NCBI GenBank assembly: GCA_946965045.2
Contig: OX337230.1
Span: 3,100,001-3,164,000 of the forward strand
Reading direction: 5' to 3'
From: Epithemia pelagica
Lineage: Eukaryota; Bacillariophyta; Bacillariophyceae; Surirellales; Surirellaceae
Length of the DNA: 64,000 nucleotides
This document shows positions 56,001-64,000 of this stretch, in pieces (position 1 is the first letter of the stretch; every line of letters starts with the position of its first letter). The notes beneath the pieces were generated by a model. The model had not been told where the DNA came from. It searched no databases and was given only the letters and a program-made list of their open reading frames with translations. Position numbers and translations under genes: made by a program.

Positions 56001-57255
56001 TGGTCAATCACGGGAAAACGGAAAATACGAAAGTGCTTTCATGTTTGCCAATATGGCAATTGGTTTACTCGATCGCTTTCCGGAGGAGAAGGGATTGGAA
56101 TTCCTCCGCGCCAGAGTGGGCCTCTACTCGTCACTGTTTTGCCTTCGATTGCCCTTTCGAGATTGTGTAGAGCCCTTTTTAGACTTGAGCAAATTGGGGT
56201 ATGCTCAAGGGGAAACCGAATACGGTTTGGGTGCTGCCATGTTGGCCATGTTTTCCTTCATGATTGCCTCCCTTCCACTGAACGCGCTTTTTGAACCCAA
56301 GCTATTGCTTTTTGAAGAAATGGCGTTGCATCGAGGACGTAAGAATTTTACTATTATCTTTCGTCTTATCCGGCAGTATCTATATAATCTCCAAGGGGGA
56401 AGCAAGGCCTCGCCGGTGCCCACTCAAGTGAATGGTGAAGCCTTTGATGAATTCAATGCACTGGCCATGTTGGACGGTCCGGTACGGAAGCAAAACATCC
56501 GAGATATCAGCATGATCAGGCTGGAACTCGCTGTCCTTTTTGACGAACAAGCCACAATGGAGCGAATGCTAGAGAGATTGGATGAATATCCCATTCATGA
56601 CCTGTTGACCGTACGACAGCATCTTCGGATGACGTATATTGGCTTGGCCTCTATGATTTTATGTTCTCGAAAGCCAAATCGCCGTGGAAGCATTAGCAAT
56701 CAAAGTTCTGGTGCGACAAAGGCTGATAAATGGGCCAAGCTCTCGCTGAAATACTTTGAAGAGTTTTCTCGCTTTGGATCGCCGAATGCACAACCCGTCC
56801 ATGCTTGTTTGAAGGCCCTGAACAAACCTAGTGTATCAGCCTTCGATGAAGCAATTGATGCGTGTGCCAATGCCGGTCTTTTAAACTTGACGGCAATCAT
56901 GAACGAGCGCTGTGGCATCATGCTATTCCAAAATCCCGGCTTGAACCCAACCACCAATGGGGAAAAGACTCGTAGTGCCAAAAGCTCAATCCGTGCGGCG
57001 GAACAGGCTACTACAAGCTCTTCTCAAACTGGACCACTCCACGAGACCTATCTCAAATGCGCTCTTTGGTTGTATCATGATTGGGGAGCCAAAGGAAAAG
57101 TAGTAGATATGCAGTCTCGATTTGAATTCTTGCAGAATGTTATGAAAGAGAAGCCACCTTCGCAGCTGAGTTCAGTCCGACGTCGAGCTGTCAAGTGTGG
57201 AATCCCTCGACTTGCCACGACATCTACGATTGTAACGGCCGCAACGTCGTACTAA
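53053..57255 (+). CDS. AAA-type signalling ATPase with TPR-like repeats (copy 1)
   Basis: Uninterrupted 1400-residue frame from ATG 53053. An N-terminal block (VEFGTLAEQVDETHYDN, then GRIKFPS and LYGREPQL) leads to the P-loop GYSGTGKST near residue 133 and a Walker B-type strand VIFFLDDLQWADKASLQL near 325. These define an AAA_16/STAND ATPase. The second half is helical repeats (NEARIFLEEGIKRLDEN, then YESAFMFANMAIGLLD) in TPR style. In diatoms such modules are often fused to kinase, GAF or cyclase domains; none is seen here, so this is the ATPase-TPR part alone. Low-complexity inserts lie near 255-300, 385-430 and 620-690. A paralog starts at 63251. Likely role: signal-dependent scaffold or switch; ligand unknown. 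Confidence 0.82.
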   Translation: MDYSSVEFGTLAEQVDETHYDNRIDADDDLEKGRIKFPSTRERLYGREPQLQQLSEIYHAVQQPAALLVETTQGRSQEDEATREEVSTPEQALAQVAKAGSSNEPQNPLLPGRTRSSTSRMSHVVFLAGYSGTGKSTLVDAFVHELYQHEKSKTGGGDERLCLDYLWGKFACSLQVTVPFSALSQALNQWVLHLLTHSGPAVKPSNNHHHPCHRHAWIRAFVQSLAALDIYPGSSYATVLEQTLIPALPRLLQRFAAAPATTTLRPVDSSPTTSTNTTRTGSTTNATTINGTLIQYTVQKFMRALTTTTTSGSPRNRTATPLPPPVIFFLDDLQWADKASLQLLSALLLDKALYNILFLLAYRPNEMGPHQEEFVTLVQQLQEARSHNKYNDNKDSDKDSHTTANSDDDDDTEPAQEKKEDAARVDTASEGASNVNKTLSEVCQAVASASAASHGIHFMELFNLSPDSIAEFIADSIDKTPEDVTLVADAIYQKTLGNIFFVKQAMEELVRKNALYYDMVMFEWQFGNVSRVELEQFLSEDVLEMVQSKIQTVPRTLQKALVLAAYTSQTTIELSLLQALLQTDVTVDRRETTLEALLVLMNRAFVEGLMLRCHHPHNHHAPNSNGRNPRNTNNDSLQSSHPTLNLTESSSSSFFPMDDASRLMANAGKNQSHPPDRSTSPQGVPSIRYQFTHDRIREAACATVLEGPERDKMLLRISKVLLAKAVHVGTENETSRVDLLPDDAHVDDHCSDWMLFTAARHLNSLPDKFTNDMQLPHLNLRVAKLAVYKGAFNEARIFLEEGIKRLDENCWDSDYNLCLELKVTLAETDRKLGHNEKVVELAEEIFENAKSLLDKSRIHSSYIEATNSKNDNNYVKSVDVALGILKLYNVDVPSAPNKGTVKREKMQLRLALRGRSMLCLTKFPVSHDALQIAQMKVAWLTVLYALLGQRTNLAVLVGYRMFRVVLTNKTITKDLPSMLEILGGQSRENGKYESAFMFANMAIGLLDRFPEEKGLEFLRARVGLYSSLFCLRLPFRDCVEPFLDLSKLGYAQGETEYGLGAAMLAMFSFMIASLPLNALFEPKLLLFEEMALHRGRKNFTIIFRLIRQYLYNLQGGSKASPVPTQVNGEAFDEFNALAMLDGPVRKQNIRDISMIRLELAVLFDEQATMERMLERLDEYPIHDLLTVRQHLRMTYIGLASMILCSRKPNRRGSISNQSSGATKADKWAKLSLKYFEEFSRFGSPNAQPVHACLKALNKPSVSAFDEAIDACANAGLLNLTAIMNERCGIMLFQNPGLNPTTNGEKTRSAKSSIRAAEQATTSSSQTGPLHETYLKCALWLYHDWGAKGKVVDMQSRFEFLQNVMKEKPPSQLSSVRRRAVKCGIPRLATTSTIVTAATSY

Positions 57256-58020
57256 GACCACCACGACGACGACACGAATACGAAGAACAAACTGTGAAGG
57301 GCGGACCATCCGAAACCCGTTCGCTTTGAACTCACAGGACAAGCCGCCGTCACTTTCAATGGGAATTCAAGACGGCCGATCTTCTCGCCTCCAGCCATCA
57401 CGGTTCATTGGTATTTGCTTTATGAACACGGTCATCCCTGCAATGATATGGTCGTGGTTCCACGATGCGTCGTAAGACGTGACGCGAGGTGCCAGGGAAA
57501 ATACGAGGAATATGGCACTTTTTGGCAAAAGAGGCATGCTGGGTGCCGTCTGTGCTGTAAACGAGAGTCGGAACTCTCTGAAACAGAGAACAATGGTCCC
57601 TCTCATCAGCGCAAGTCTTCCAGAACTCGTTGGTTCTTGGTACGCAATGCCTCCGTCACAGAATTCATCACACAACTAGACTGGAACCCAGTGTGGTGGG
57701 AAGTAGAAACTCACGCTATTATTCTTGTAAATAGTTGATGCTTTTCTTAAGTCCCCCTTGTCTCTTTGACAATGCTGGATACAATGTCATTGATCTGAGT
57801 GTCACTCCAATGTACTGTTTGCATCGTTCCTCGGGTGTTTTTGTGGTTCCTGTATTTCGGTTAGGGTGTTTGAAAACCAAGTTCCAAAGTAGATATTGTA
57901 GAAGAGACACCCCCTCAACCAAAGGACGAACGACGGCACAAAAGAGACACAGAGCACACTGACTGTGTTGTGGACAATTCTTATCGCTCATCCTCAAATG
58001 ATGATACCGATGAACCAGGT
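57256..58020. other. Intergenic, convergent
   Basis: 765 bases between the AAA/TPR stop (+) and the GH28-like stop (-). No gene or repeat recognised. Confidence 0.5.
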
Positions 58021-59634
58021 TCATTGGCTTGTTTGCCGTGCCCATGTGCCAACCTTCCTTGCCATGTTTCGGCGTCGTAGTACCAGTGCTACCACCATCA
58101 CCAGGATCAGGAGTGTTGCTGGCAACACAAGCTTATACGGCAATAATACTTCCGAGAGGAAACCGAATCTGTAGCGTATCCATGACAAAAGATAATCCTC
58201 CGTTCTTAGGGCTGTTGTGACGACGACAAGTGTCGTAGTGGTGGTTGGGGTCGTCCTCGGTACCATGGTGGTGTTTGTTGTGTGGTTGCTTCCAAAACAG
58301 GGTGGACCAGGAACGACCGAATGGATGTGACCTTGAATAGGACCGTAACAATACCAAGTGGCTGTGGATTGGAACCAAATGTTTTGCAGGTCAATCCCCG
58401 TCATGAGGCTGGTGGCAGTATCGTGATCAGATTGTGGTGACGACAGGGCGGCAAAATGAAAGGTTTCACCCGTCTTCCACGACGGATGGAGAGAGGACTG
58501 GGTCCCATTGACGTTGGAAATGCGAATGTTGGACACGCGAGGTGGAACGGGAGGCGTCCAATTGGAAGGACAGGCTGGATTGCGACAATTGCGAAAGACG
58601 CACGTTTCGGGTGAATATTCCACCATATCCAAATGCAGCGCTGGATGTGACATGGTACCGGAAATGGTGACCTGGGATATCGTGACATTGCGAATCCATC
58701 CTCCTCGAGAGGATCCTGTTTTAATGGTCAAGGCCTTTTTGACAGGTCCCGGAAAGTGCAAGTCGGTCAATTGGACATTGGACAAACCGCCACTAATTTC
58801 ACTGCCAATGGCAATCCCTCCCCCTCCCCCTTGACACGTGACATTGTGGACCGTTATATCTTGACTGGGACGATTGTACCAGACACCAAAACAATCGTAG
58901 CCACTCTTTATGGCCACACAATCGTCGCCTCCTCGATACCAGGAATTGCGAATGGTGACATTGCGACAACTGGAAGGATCCCATCCATCGGTATTGGGGG
59001 AATCGTCCGGTGCTTCAATCCACATGGATTCCACGAGAATATGGTCGCAATCAAACATGTGCCAATTCCAATAGGGAGCATCGAGCAATCGTAAATTGCG
59101 AAAGGTCAAGTGTTGGGAATATTGAAATTCGAGCAAATGGGGTCGTGTATTCCATGTGGTGACATTGGGATTGAACGTGGCTTGACGAAATCGATTCCAC
59201 CAATACGAGCCTTGACCATGAATGACACTGTCATAGCCATGACCTTGAATGGTTAGATTTTGAATGTTCCATCCATGAATCAAGGCTACATGACGCCAGG
59301 AACGATTCACCACCGACGACGAGACAAAATCCAAACCGAGGCCATAACTGGGAATGGCAGTCGTCAAGGGCCAGGTCCCAGCCTGAGCCATACCCATCAG
59401 GGTGACACCCTGGTCCAACTCGATGAGAATGTGATTGGTTCTAATGCGCAGGGGTCGAATCAAGTAAATTGTGGGTGTTGCTGTGGTGGAACTACAACTG
59501 GATGATGGAAGGAACAAGCGCCCTCCTCCCACCTTGTCCAACACGGCCAAGGCACGTTCAAAGGCGGCTGTATCGTCGACTTTACCATTGCCTTGAGCTC
59601 CATAGTCCAATACATTGACTGTAACGCTGGACAT
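58021..59634 (-). CDS. GH28 polygalacturonase-like protein with C-terminal membrane anchor
   Basis: 537 residues from ATG 59634; an upstream GTG extension is less likely. The start VTVNVLDYGAQGNGKVDDTAAF is the usual opening of the right-handed beta-helix fold. Family catalytic motifs: SPNTDGWD (the NTD motif, present), RGGDDCVAIKSG (the DD motif, present), then QGGGGGIAIGSEISGG where canonical enzymes have GHG, and TIKTG where they have RIK. So the acid residues remain but the usual His and Arg are not obvious, as in some plant exo-type members. A membrane span near the C terminus (KLVLPATLLILVMVVALVL) with basic residues after it suggests a surface or lumen enzyme tethered by its tail. There is no clear N-terminal signal. 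Activity on pectin-like polymers is possible but unproven. Confidence 0.82.
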   Translation of the reverse strand: MSSVTVNVLDYGAQGNGKVDDTAAFERALAVLDKVGGGRLFLPSSSCSSTTATPTIYLIRPLRIRTNHILIELDQGVTLMGMAQAGTWPLTTAIPSYGLGLDFVSSSVVNRSWRHVALIHGWNIQNLTIQGHGYDSVIHGQGSYWWNRFRQATFNPNVTTWNTRPHLLEFQYSQHLTFRNLRLLDAPYWNWHMFDCDHILVESMWIEAPDDSPNTDGWDPSSCRNVTIRNSWYRGGDDCVAIKSGYDCFGVWYNRPSQDITVHNVTCQGGGGGIAIGSEISGGLSNVQLTDLHFPGPVKKALTIKTGSSRGGWIRNVTISQVTISGTMSHPALHLDMVEYSPETCVFRNCRNPACPSNWTPPVPPRVSNIRISNVNGTQSSLHPSWKTGETFHFAALSSPQSDHDTATSLMTGIDLQNIWFQSTATWYCYGPIQGHIHSVVPGPPCFGSNHTTNTTMVPRTTPTTTTTLVVVTTALRTEDYLLSWIRYRFGFLSEVLLPYKLVLPATLLILVMVVALVLRRRNMARKVGTWARQTSQ

Positions 59635-59988
59635 GATGATGATGGGGTGGGTATCTTTGGCGGATTCACGGGTCAGATTGACAGGTCGCTCAAGGGTCGC
59701 TTGAAAGAAAATGTAGAAAGGTCGCTTGAAGGTCACTTTTAAACACTGACCACTAAAGACAGATTGCGACGTGACAATGACCCGAAAGCTTTTTTGTCCC
59801 CGCGATCTTTTTTTGTTCTCCCGTCAAAGTTTGACTATACTTCTTTGGGAGCTGGGGTAATCCTGAGCAGCTCGCTGTCATTCCAGGCAAAGTCTGACTA
59901 CAAAGCGGAACACGACCAGAACGCTTAATCGATGAACTATAGCATAAACTATGAACATGGACAAATAGAGAACTAATAGAAAGATTTA
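59635..59988. other. Intergenic
   Basis: Upstream of the GH28-like gene to the Harbinger target site. No gene recognised; TTA 59986-59988 is the target duplication of the transposon. Confidence 0.6.
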
Positions 59989-60039
59989 GGCCCACCACCA
60001 CCCGGTTTTTGCAACCGCCCCAAATCATACTACATTTAT

Positions 60040-61112
60040 TTACAGACGCACCATCTTGTGCTTCATGCCGCCTTCAAATTGTGCGTCCGGCTCATGTAGG
60101 GAAATCAACAACGCTCTGAATCCGTTTGTTGTGTCGTACATAAATTCGTAGTCGAACCTGCTTTGGACCATGAAAGGAAGAGAAAGAGAAAACTTTGACC
60201 TGACAAAGTCTGTTTCTCTTTTTCGCATCTGATTCATGGCGTCTTCCAAAGCAACTTTCATTCGTAGGTTTTTCTCCTCGACATGCCACTCTCTGTGCAT
60301 GTGTTGGGTTAGATAATGGATATGAGTTGCGTTGTCAGGCCAAATTACCTTCACATGTACCTGTAGCTGGCTCGGATCCACTTCAATCAAGCAATTTGTT
60401 GTGTCTTCATGTGCAATACCTGTAGGCAACACCACCAAAATCACCAAATGACGCTGTTTCTTGTCGTCGACCCACTGTGTCAAGACATGAGGAGGCTCCC
60501 AATTCCTCATCATGTCATTACCACTGTCTTCTTCATTCGTCTTTTTCCTCTTTTGTTGTAGTTGTACCTGTAGTGTCTCCTGTAATGGCATGGATCCTGC
60601 CGCCCTTTTCTTCACCATAGCATCGTCACTGACAACAGACTCAGGAGCGACCTTGGCAGCAACACCTGGTCATAAAAGACAATAAACCACAACAGGTAAG
60701 GACAGTGACTCAACAATCAAACAAACAGTGTACACTGGCACTTACCTTGTCCTTTGGACGACCCAAACAAAGAAGGAGCTGGTTTGAGATCTCCATCATT
60801 GGGGTTCCTTACCTTTCCATCCATAGATGGGGCCGTCTCACCACGACCCAACAACTCATGACCAGTCTCTCTCTCATGTTGATCCTTCAAGTGGACTTGG
60901 TGTTTTCTTTTGGCTTTGTTGAGTGCCGACCTGAATGATTCCAATTTGTACTTTTGGAAAACAGCGTGTTCCAACCACACAGATTTGGGTGTGGCGCTCT
61001 CCAGAATCAAGCCTTCTGACACGATTTTGTCAAGGAATTCGGCATCTGTTGACTTTGAATTCCACGAAAGTAGGGCACCCTCGCCCAAAGTGTTGCGGCC
61101 AGACCTGGTCAT
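60040..61112 (-). CDS. Harbinger accessory protein (Myb/SANT-like)
   Basis: Two exons, 61112-60746 and 60665-60040, with a GT-AG intron in consistent phase, giving 330 residues. The ATG at 61112 (MTRSGRNTLGEG) is used; upstream extension starts at GTG. The N-terminal part is helical and basic (VWLEHAVFQKYKLESFRSAL, then NKAKRKHQ) and looks like a Myb/SANT-type DNA-binding partner that brings the transposase to the TIRs. The second exon (WVDDKKQRHLVILVVLPTG, then CLIEVDPSQLQVHVKVIWP) is a separate unknown domain. Being divergent from the transposase within the same TIRs fits the two-gene Harbinger plan. Confidence 0.8.
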
Positions 61113-61305
61113 CGGAGTATAGGTACTATTAGTACGTAAAACAAAAGCGCGAGGGAGTGCAAAACCAGACTGGTCTGTTTGCACGAAAACTAATTATGAC
61201 CCTAAAAACAGTTCACCAAAATCCGGACTGGGTCGGTTTTCATCATGGACTCCATTTTTCAATCGAGGAGGCCATGCCCAATTTGGCTCCAATTCTGAAA
61301 GTAGT

Positions 61306-61528
61306 GCGACCCACGTATTGCCCTTACCTTGGGTCAACCGTGGGTCGTTCGTCCAAGTGAATTGGGCACTTATAAGGTGTCCTGGGTCGGTTTTAAAAAA
61401 ACGAGCTGGGTCGATTTTTTCGAGCCAGGTCGTTTTTTCAAAACCGACCCAGGACACTTTCTAGTGGTTCAAATGATATAATCAAGCGACCCACAGTTAA
61501 CCCAAGATAAGGGCAATATGTGGGTCGC
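61306..61528. repeat. 223-bp palindromic MITE nested in the Harbinger element
   Basis: Outer arms (61306-61348 and 61487-61528) start GCGACCCAC and end GTGGGTCGC and pair over about 42 bases with a few mismatches. An inner perfect pair, GTGTCCTGGGTCGGTTTT with its inverse, lies between. CTGGGTCG words recur at 61229, 61381 and 61407. It sits in the spacer between the transposase and its partner gene, where it may alter their shared promoter. Confidence 0.8.
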
Positions 61529-61868
61529 TTAAGATGTAGAAAGTAATAGGATGTTGGCGAGGTAGGGCCATTCAGAAATTCCAGTTTTTGAATGAAAACG
61601 ATTTTTGAATCGATTTCTGCACCGTTCCAGGCCGGTTCCAATGACCGGACACGAATTCGAATTGGTCACTATATGTAGAACAGTACAAAGTTTAGTGTCG
61701 CTGCTCAACTGACCAGCCAATCAAATGACCGTGATGAAATTCCAAAAAACCTGTTCCAATGAACTGACAGTACTACACACAGACAGACCGAGATCAGAGT
61801 AAAGGTGTGGTCAGCATCGCGACACACACTGAGCAAACATAAATTTTCCAAAGCCGTTTTCTCCCACC

Positions 61869-62807
61869 ATGTTGGTGACACAACGAACATTCATCAACTT
61901 GGCTCTGCCAATGCTTGGTAGAGCAAGACACTCACACTCACTTGATTTCTCACGTGCTTTTTGTTCTTACTTTGGAATGTCTCCTTTGCTCTGTGTTCAT
62001 GTGTGGGATGAACTGGACAGTTCATTGCCCAAAGGTGCATCGCCTCGTCATTTGTTGTGGACACTGGCTTTTCTGAAAGTCTATGCTACAGAGGATGTTA
62101 TGGTCTCAATAGCCAAAACAACGAGGAAGACCTACAGGAAGTGGGTCAAAGTGTTTGTAAATTTGTTGTATAGTGGTCTTAATTATGTAAGTACATGGCC
62201 CTACATGAATTTGCCATGAAGTCGTCCTCCTCATATCTGACCATTGCTGTTGTTCTTATAACAGATTGTATGGGACAATAGGTTTGATTGTAGTGTACCT
62301 GGACAGGTCTGTTTCATTAGTTTGGATGGTACTGACTTCAGGATTTTGGAGCCGTCACCTTTTGATCCAAAATGGTACTCGCACAAGTTTAAGGGAGCAG
62401 GTGTGAGGTATGAGGTGGGAATCTGCCTGAAAACTGGCTGGATAGTGTGGTGGAATGGTGCATTCCCTTGTGGCGCTTGGCCAGACCTACGGATTGCCAG
62501 AGACTGGCTTGTTCAAGAGCTACTACCGAATGAGAAAGTGATTGCTGATGGTGGTTACAACGATTCTGGATGCTACTTTGTCACACCTACTGGAAGAAAT
62601 GACTATCAAGACAAGATGATGGCTGATGCCAGGGCGAGACATGAAACTGTCAACAATTTACTGAAACATTACAATATCTTAAAGGAGAAATACAGAGGAG
62701 ATCTGGATGGGCATCACAAGGTGTTTGGAGCAGTGGTGAATCTGGTTCAGATGAAGATTGAAAATGGTGAGGCGAAAGTGTTTCAGATCGAAGTGGAAGA
62801 TGACTAG
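61869..62807 (+). CDS. Harbinger-type DDE transposase
   Basis: Two exons, 61869-62186 and 62265-62807, GT-AG, phase 0, giving 286 residues. The catalytic triad is visible: Asp in SLDGTDFRILEP, Asp in VIADGGYND, and Glu in ARARHETVNNLLKHYN. The linking segments WYSHKFKGAGVRYEV and PCGAWPDLRIARDWL are typical of the family. The N-terminal ~100 residues are helical and probably bind DNA or the partner. It cuts at the TIRs and inserts at TWA. Length is on the short side for plant Harbinger transposases but fits algal ones. Confidence 0.9.
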
Positions 62808-62853
62808 CAGTACAAATATGTAGCGGTTATGAACCGGGTGGTGGTGGGTTTTA

Positions 62854-63250
62854 ATAGTACTAGCAGTCAGTATATCATCTTTTGTCGCTAGAGTGTTCTT
62901 TATTCAGAAAAAGCGTTCGGTAACTCCTATAGGTCACAGTCAGTATCTGACTGGTAAGGTAGCGACCTGCTCAGGATTACCCCATCTCCTTGTGGTGTCC
63001 TCTTTTAGTCTGTCAAACTTTCGCTTTCTGTTGTCGTTGTAGTTTTGCTGGATTGGACTGCTGTGGTTGGCAAGGACTTTGGTTGTGAGACAATCCATTG
63101 GTTGGCCCAGATTGGTTGGCCTACATATTCTTGACGTGACAACCGTTTTGCTGCTTCGACGAATTGCAAAGTCTTGCAATGGGAATGGCAAGAGGTAGTT
63201 CCAACCATCCAATCATCAGGAACGGACACAATTGTGGTACAGGGTAGACC
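62854..63250. other. Intergenic
   Basis: About 400 bases between the transposon and the second AAA/TPR gene. No gene recognised; it includes the promoter of the latter. Confidence 0.5.
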
Positions 63251-64000
63251 ATGAGGAGCCACCACCAACATCACACAAACAAGAATGAGGAGGGTGACTT
63301 TTCGTTGGAGTATTCCCAAGTGGAATTTGGTACCTTGGCGGAACAATTGGATGAAACACATTACGACAATCGTGTGGATGCCGACGATGATTTGGAAAAG
63401 GGACGCATCAAATTTCCATCTCATAAACTCTATGGACGAGACGAACCATTGAAGCAATTGCACAGCATTTTTCAACAACGGATACTATCGTCGTCGACCA
63501 GCAAAAACAAGCAGCTGCAAGACGCTACTGCACCTTCCGCCAACCACCACCATGAAAAGGAAGAAGAAGAAAAGCAAGAGACGGTAAACGACCTGACGCA
63601 CAATCATTACAATGATTCCTCGAGTGCCACAACTACTGCTTTCGACAACAGTTACAATCCCGTTGTCTTTTTAGCTGGTTATTCTGGAACGGGAAAATCG
63701 TCCTTGGTCGATTGCTTTGTCCAACAAATTCGAAGCATGAAACAAGGCAGCAAAGAGAACCATTCCTCTTCGTTGGCCCCATGTTGGTACTTGACGGGTA
63801 AATTCACCAGTCCGCTCCAAGCCAGCAATATTCCCTTTTCTGCCTTGGCTCGTGCCCTCAATACCTTTGTTTTACAACTTGTATCGCTGCGTAACAGCCA
63901 AGGACACGATGACTACAAGGCTTGGATCGACTCTTTTTGTCATGGATTGCGCAAACTGGATATTTACCGTGGAAGTGACCATGCTGCAGTATTGGAAGCC
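63251..64000 (+). CDS. AAA-type signalling ATPase paralog (copy 2), partial at window end
   Basis: Open from ATG 63251 to the end of the window without a stop (250 codons shown). After a short His/Asn-rich start (MRSHHQHHTNKNEEGDF) it reads VEFGTLAEQLDETHYDN, DADDDLEKGRIKFPS and LYGRDEPLKQL, almost the same as copy 1. The P-loop is GYSGTGKSS, and IPFSALARALNTFVLQL follows where copy 1 has PFSALSQALN. The linker between is different and acidic (KEEEEKQE). The 3' part is outside the window. The two genes are tandem duplicates separated by the GH28-like gene and the Harbinger insertion. Confidence 0.88.
   Translation, partial: MRSHHQHHTNKNEEGDFSLEYSQVEFGTLAEQLDETHYDNRVDADDDLEKGRIKFPSHKLYGRDEPLKQLHSIFQQRILSSSTSKNKQLQDATAPSANHHHEKEEEEKQETVNDLTHNHYNDSSSATTTAFDNSYNPVVFLAGYSGTGKSSLVDCFVQQIRSMKQGSKENHSSSLAPCWYLTGKFTSPLQASNIPFSALARALNTFVLQLVSLRNSQGHDDYKAWIDSFCHGLRKLDIYRGSDHAAVLEA

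Larger units (their letters stand above)
59989..62850 (+). mobile_element. Complete PIF/Harbinger DNA transposon
   Basis: A 2.86-kb element with TIRs. The left reads GGCCCACCACCACCCGG (59989-60005) and continues to AACCGC. The right is its inverse (62823-62850), sharing 17 exact bases CCCACCACCACCCGGTT and an inner AACCGC. It is flanked by the 3-base target duplication TTA (59986-59988, 62851-62853), which fits the TWA preference of PIF/Harbinger. It has the two divergent genes this superfamily normally carries: a Myb/SANT-like partner protein (-) and a DDE transposase (+). Both read as intact spliced genes, so the copy may be active. A small palindromic MITE lies between the genes. Confidence 0.93.

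Noticed and set aside
1-64000. CRISPR arrays, rRNA genes, bacterial operons
   Set aside because: No regularly spaced repeats, rRNA sequence or operon-like gene spacing seen.

Overview
The window is nuclear DNA of a diatom, most likely a raphid pennate species. The evidence is a nuclear cytochrome c6 gene with an ASAF-type plastid signal followed by a lumen signal, short GT-AG introns, a Copia element of the diatom CoDi type, compact intron-poor genes on both strands, and many transposable elements. All identifications are by reading motifs and families; nothing was searched.

1-23.6 kb is mostly host gene space. It opens with a tRNA gene whose halves are in reversed order (3' half at 166-201, 5' half at 211-247, oligo-T terminator at 266-271). 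I read this as a circularly permuted tRNA, probably Ile-UAU; its 5' half is duplicated in tandem. Then come an acyl-CoA dehydrogenase (+), a DUF3228-like protein (-), an adenylate kinase (+), a class 3 lipase (-), a broken MBOAT wax-synthase-like gene (+), a small plastid-targeted unknown (+), a 2201-residue Fea1/phytotransferrin-like membrane protein made of three ~700-residue repeats (-), a 2OG-Fe(II) dioxygenase (+), cytochrome c6 (-) and a histidine-phosphatase protein (+).

23.6-37.2 kb is a nested retroelement. The outer element (23594-37247) encodes a Gag-like protein with a CCCH finger, a reverse transcriptase-RNase H and a tyrosine recombinase. It is bounded by split direct repeats in the order A1 - genes - B1 - A2 - B2, the DIRS-order (PAT/Ngaro-like) layout. 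A Copia element with identical 753-bp LTRs and a CACGT target duplication sits inside its RNase H domain. Removing the Copia copy restores the frame exactly.

37.2-48.2 kb holds a decayed Crinkler-RHS effector-like gene, an antisense alpha/beta-hydrolase remnant, an IQ-motif protein (+), a type II membrane protein (-), a disordered unknown (+), and a kelch-MYND gene (-) that appears frameshifted twice.

48.5-51.6 kb carries small non-autonomous elements: a 212-bp fold-back palindrome with a GNRA-type loop and two ~1.15-kb elements with terminal inverted repeats. 53-64 kb has two paralogous AAA/TPR signalling ATPases in the same orientation (the second runs off the end). Between them lie a GH28 pectinase-like gene (-) and a complete PIF/Harbinger transposon with TTA target duplication, two divergent genes and a nested palindromic MITE.
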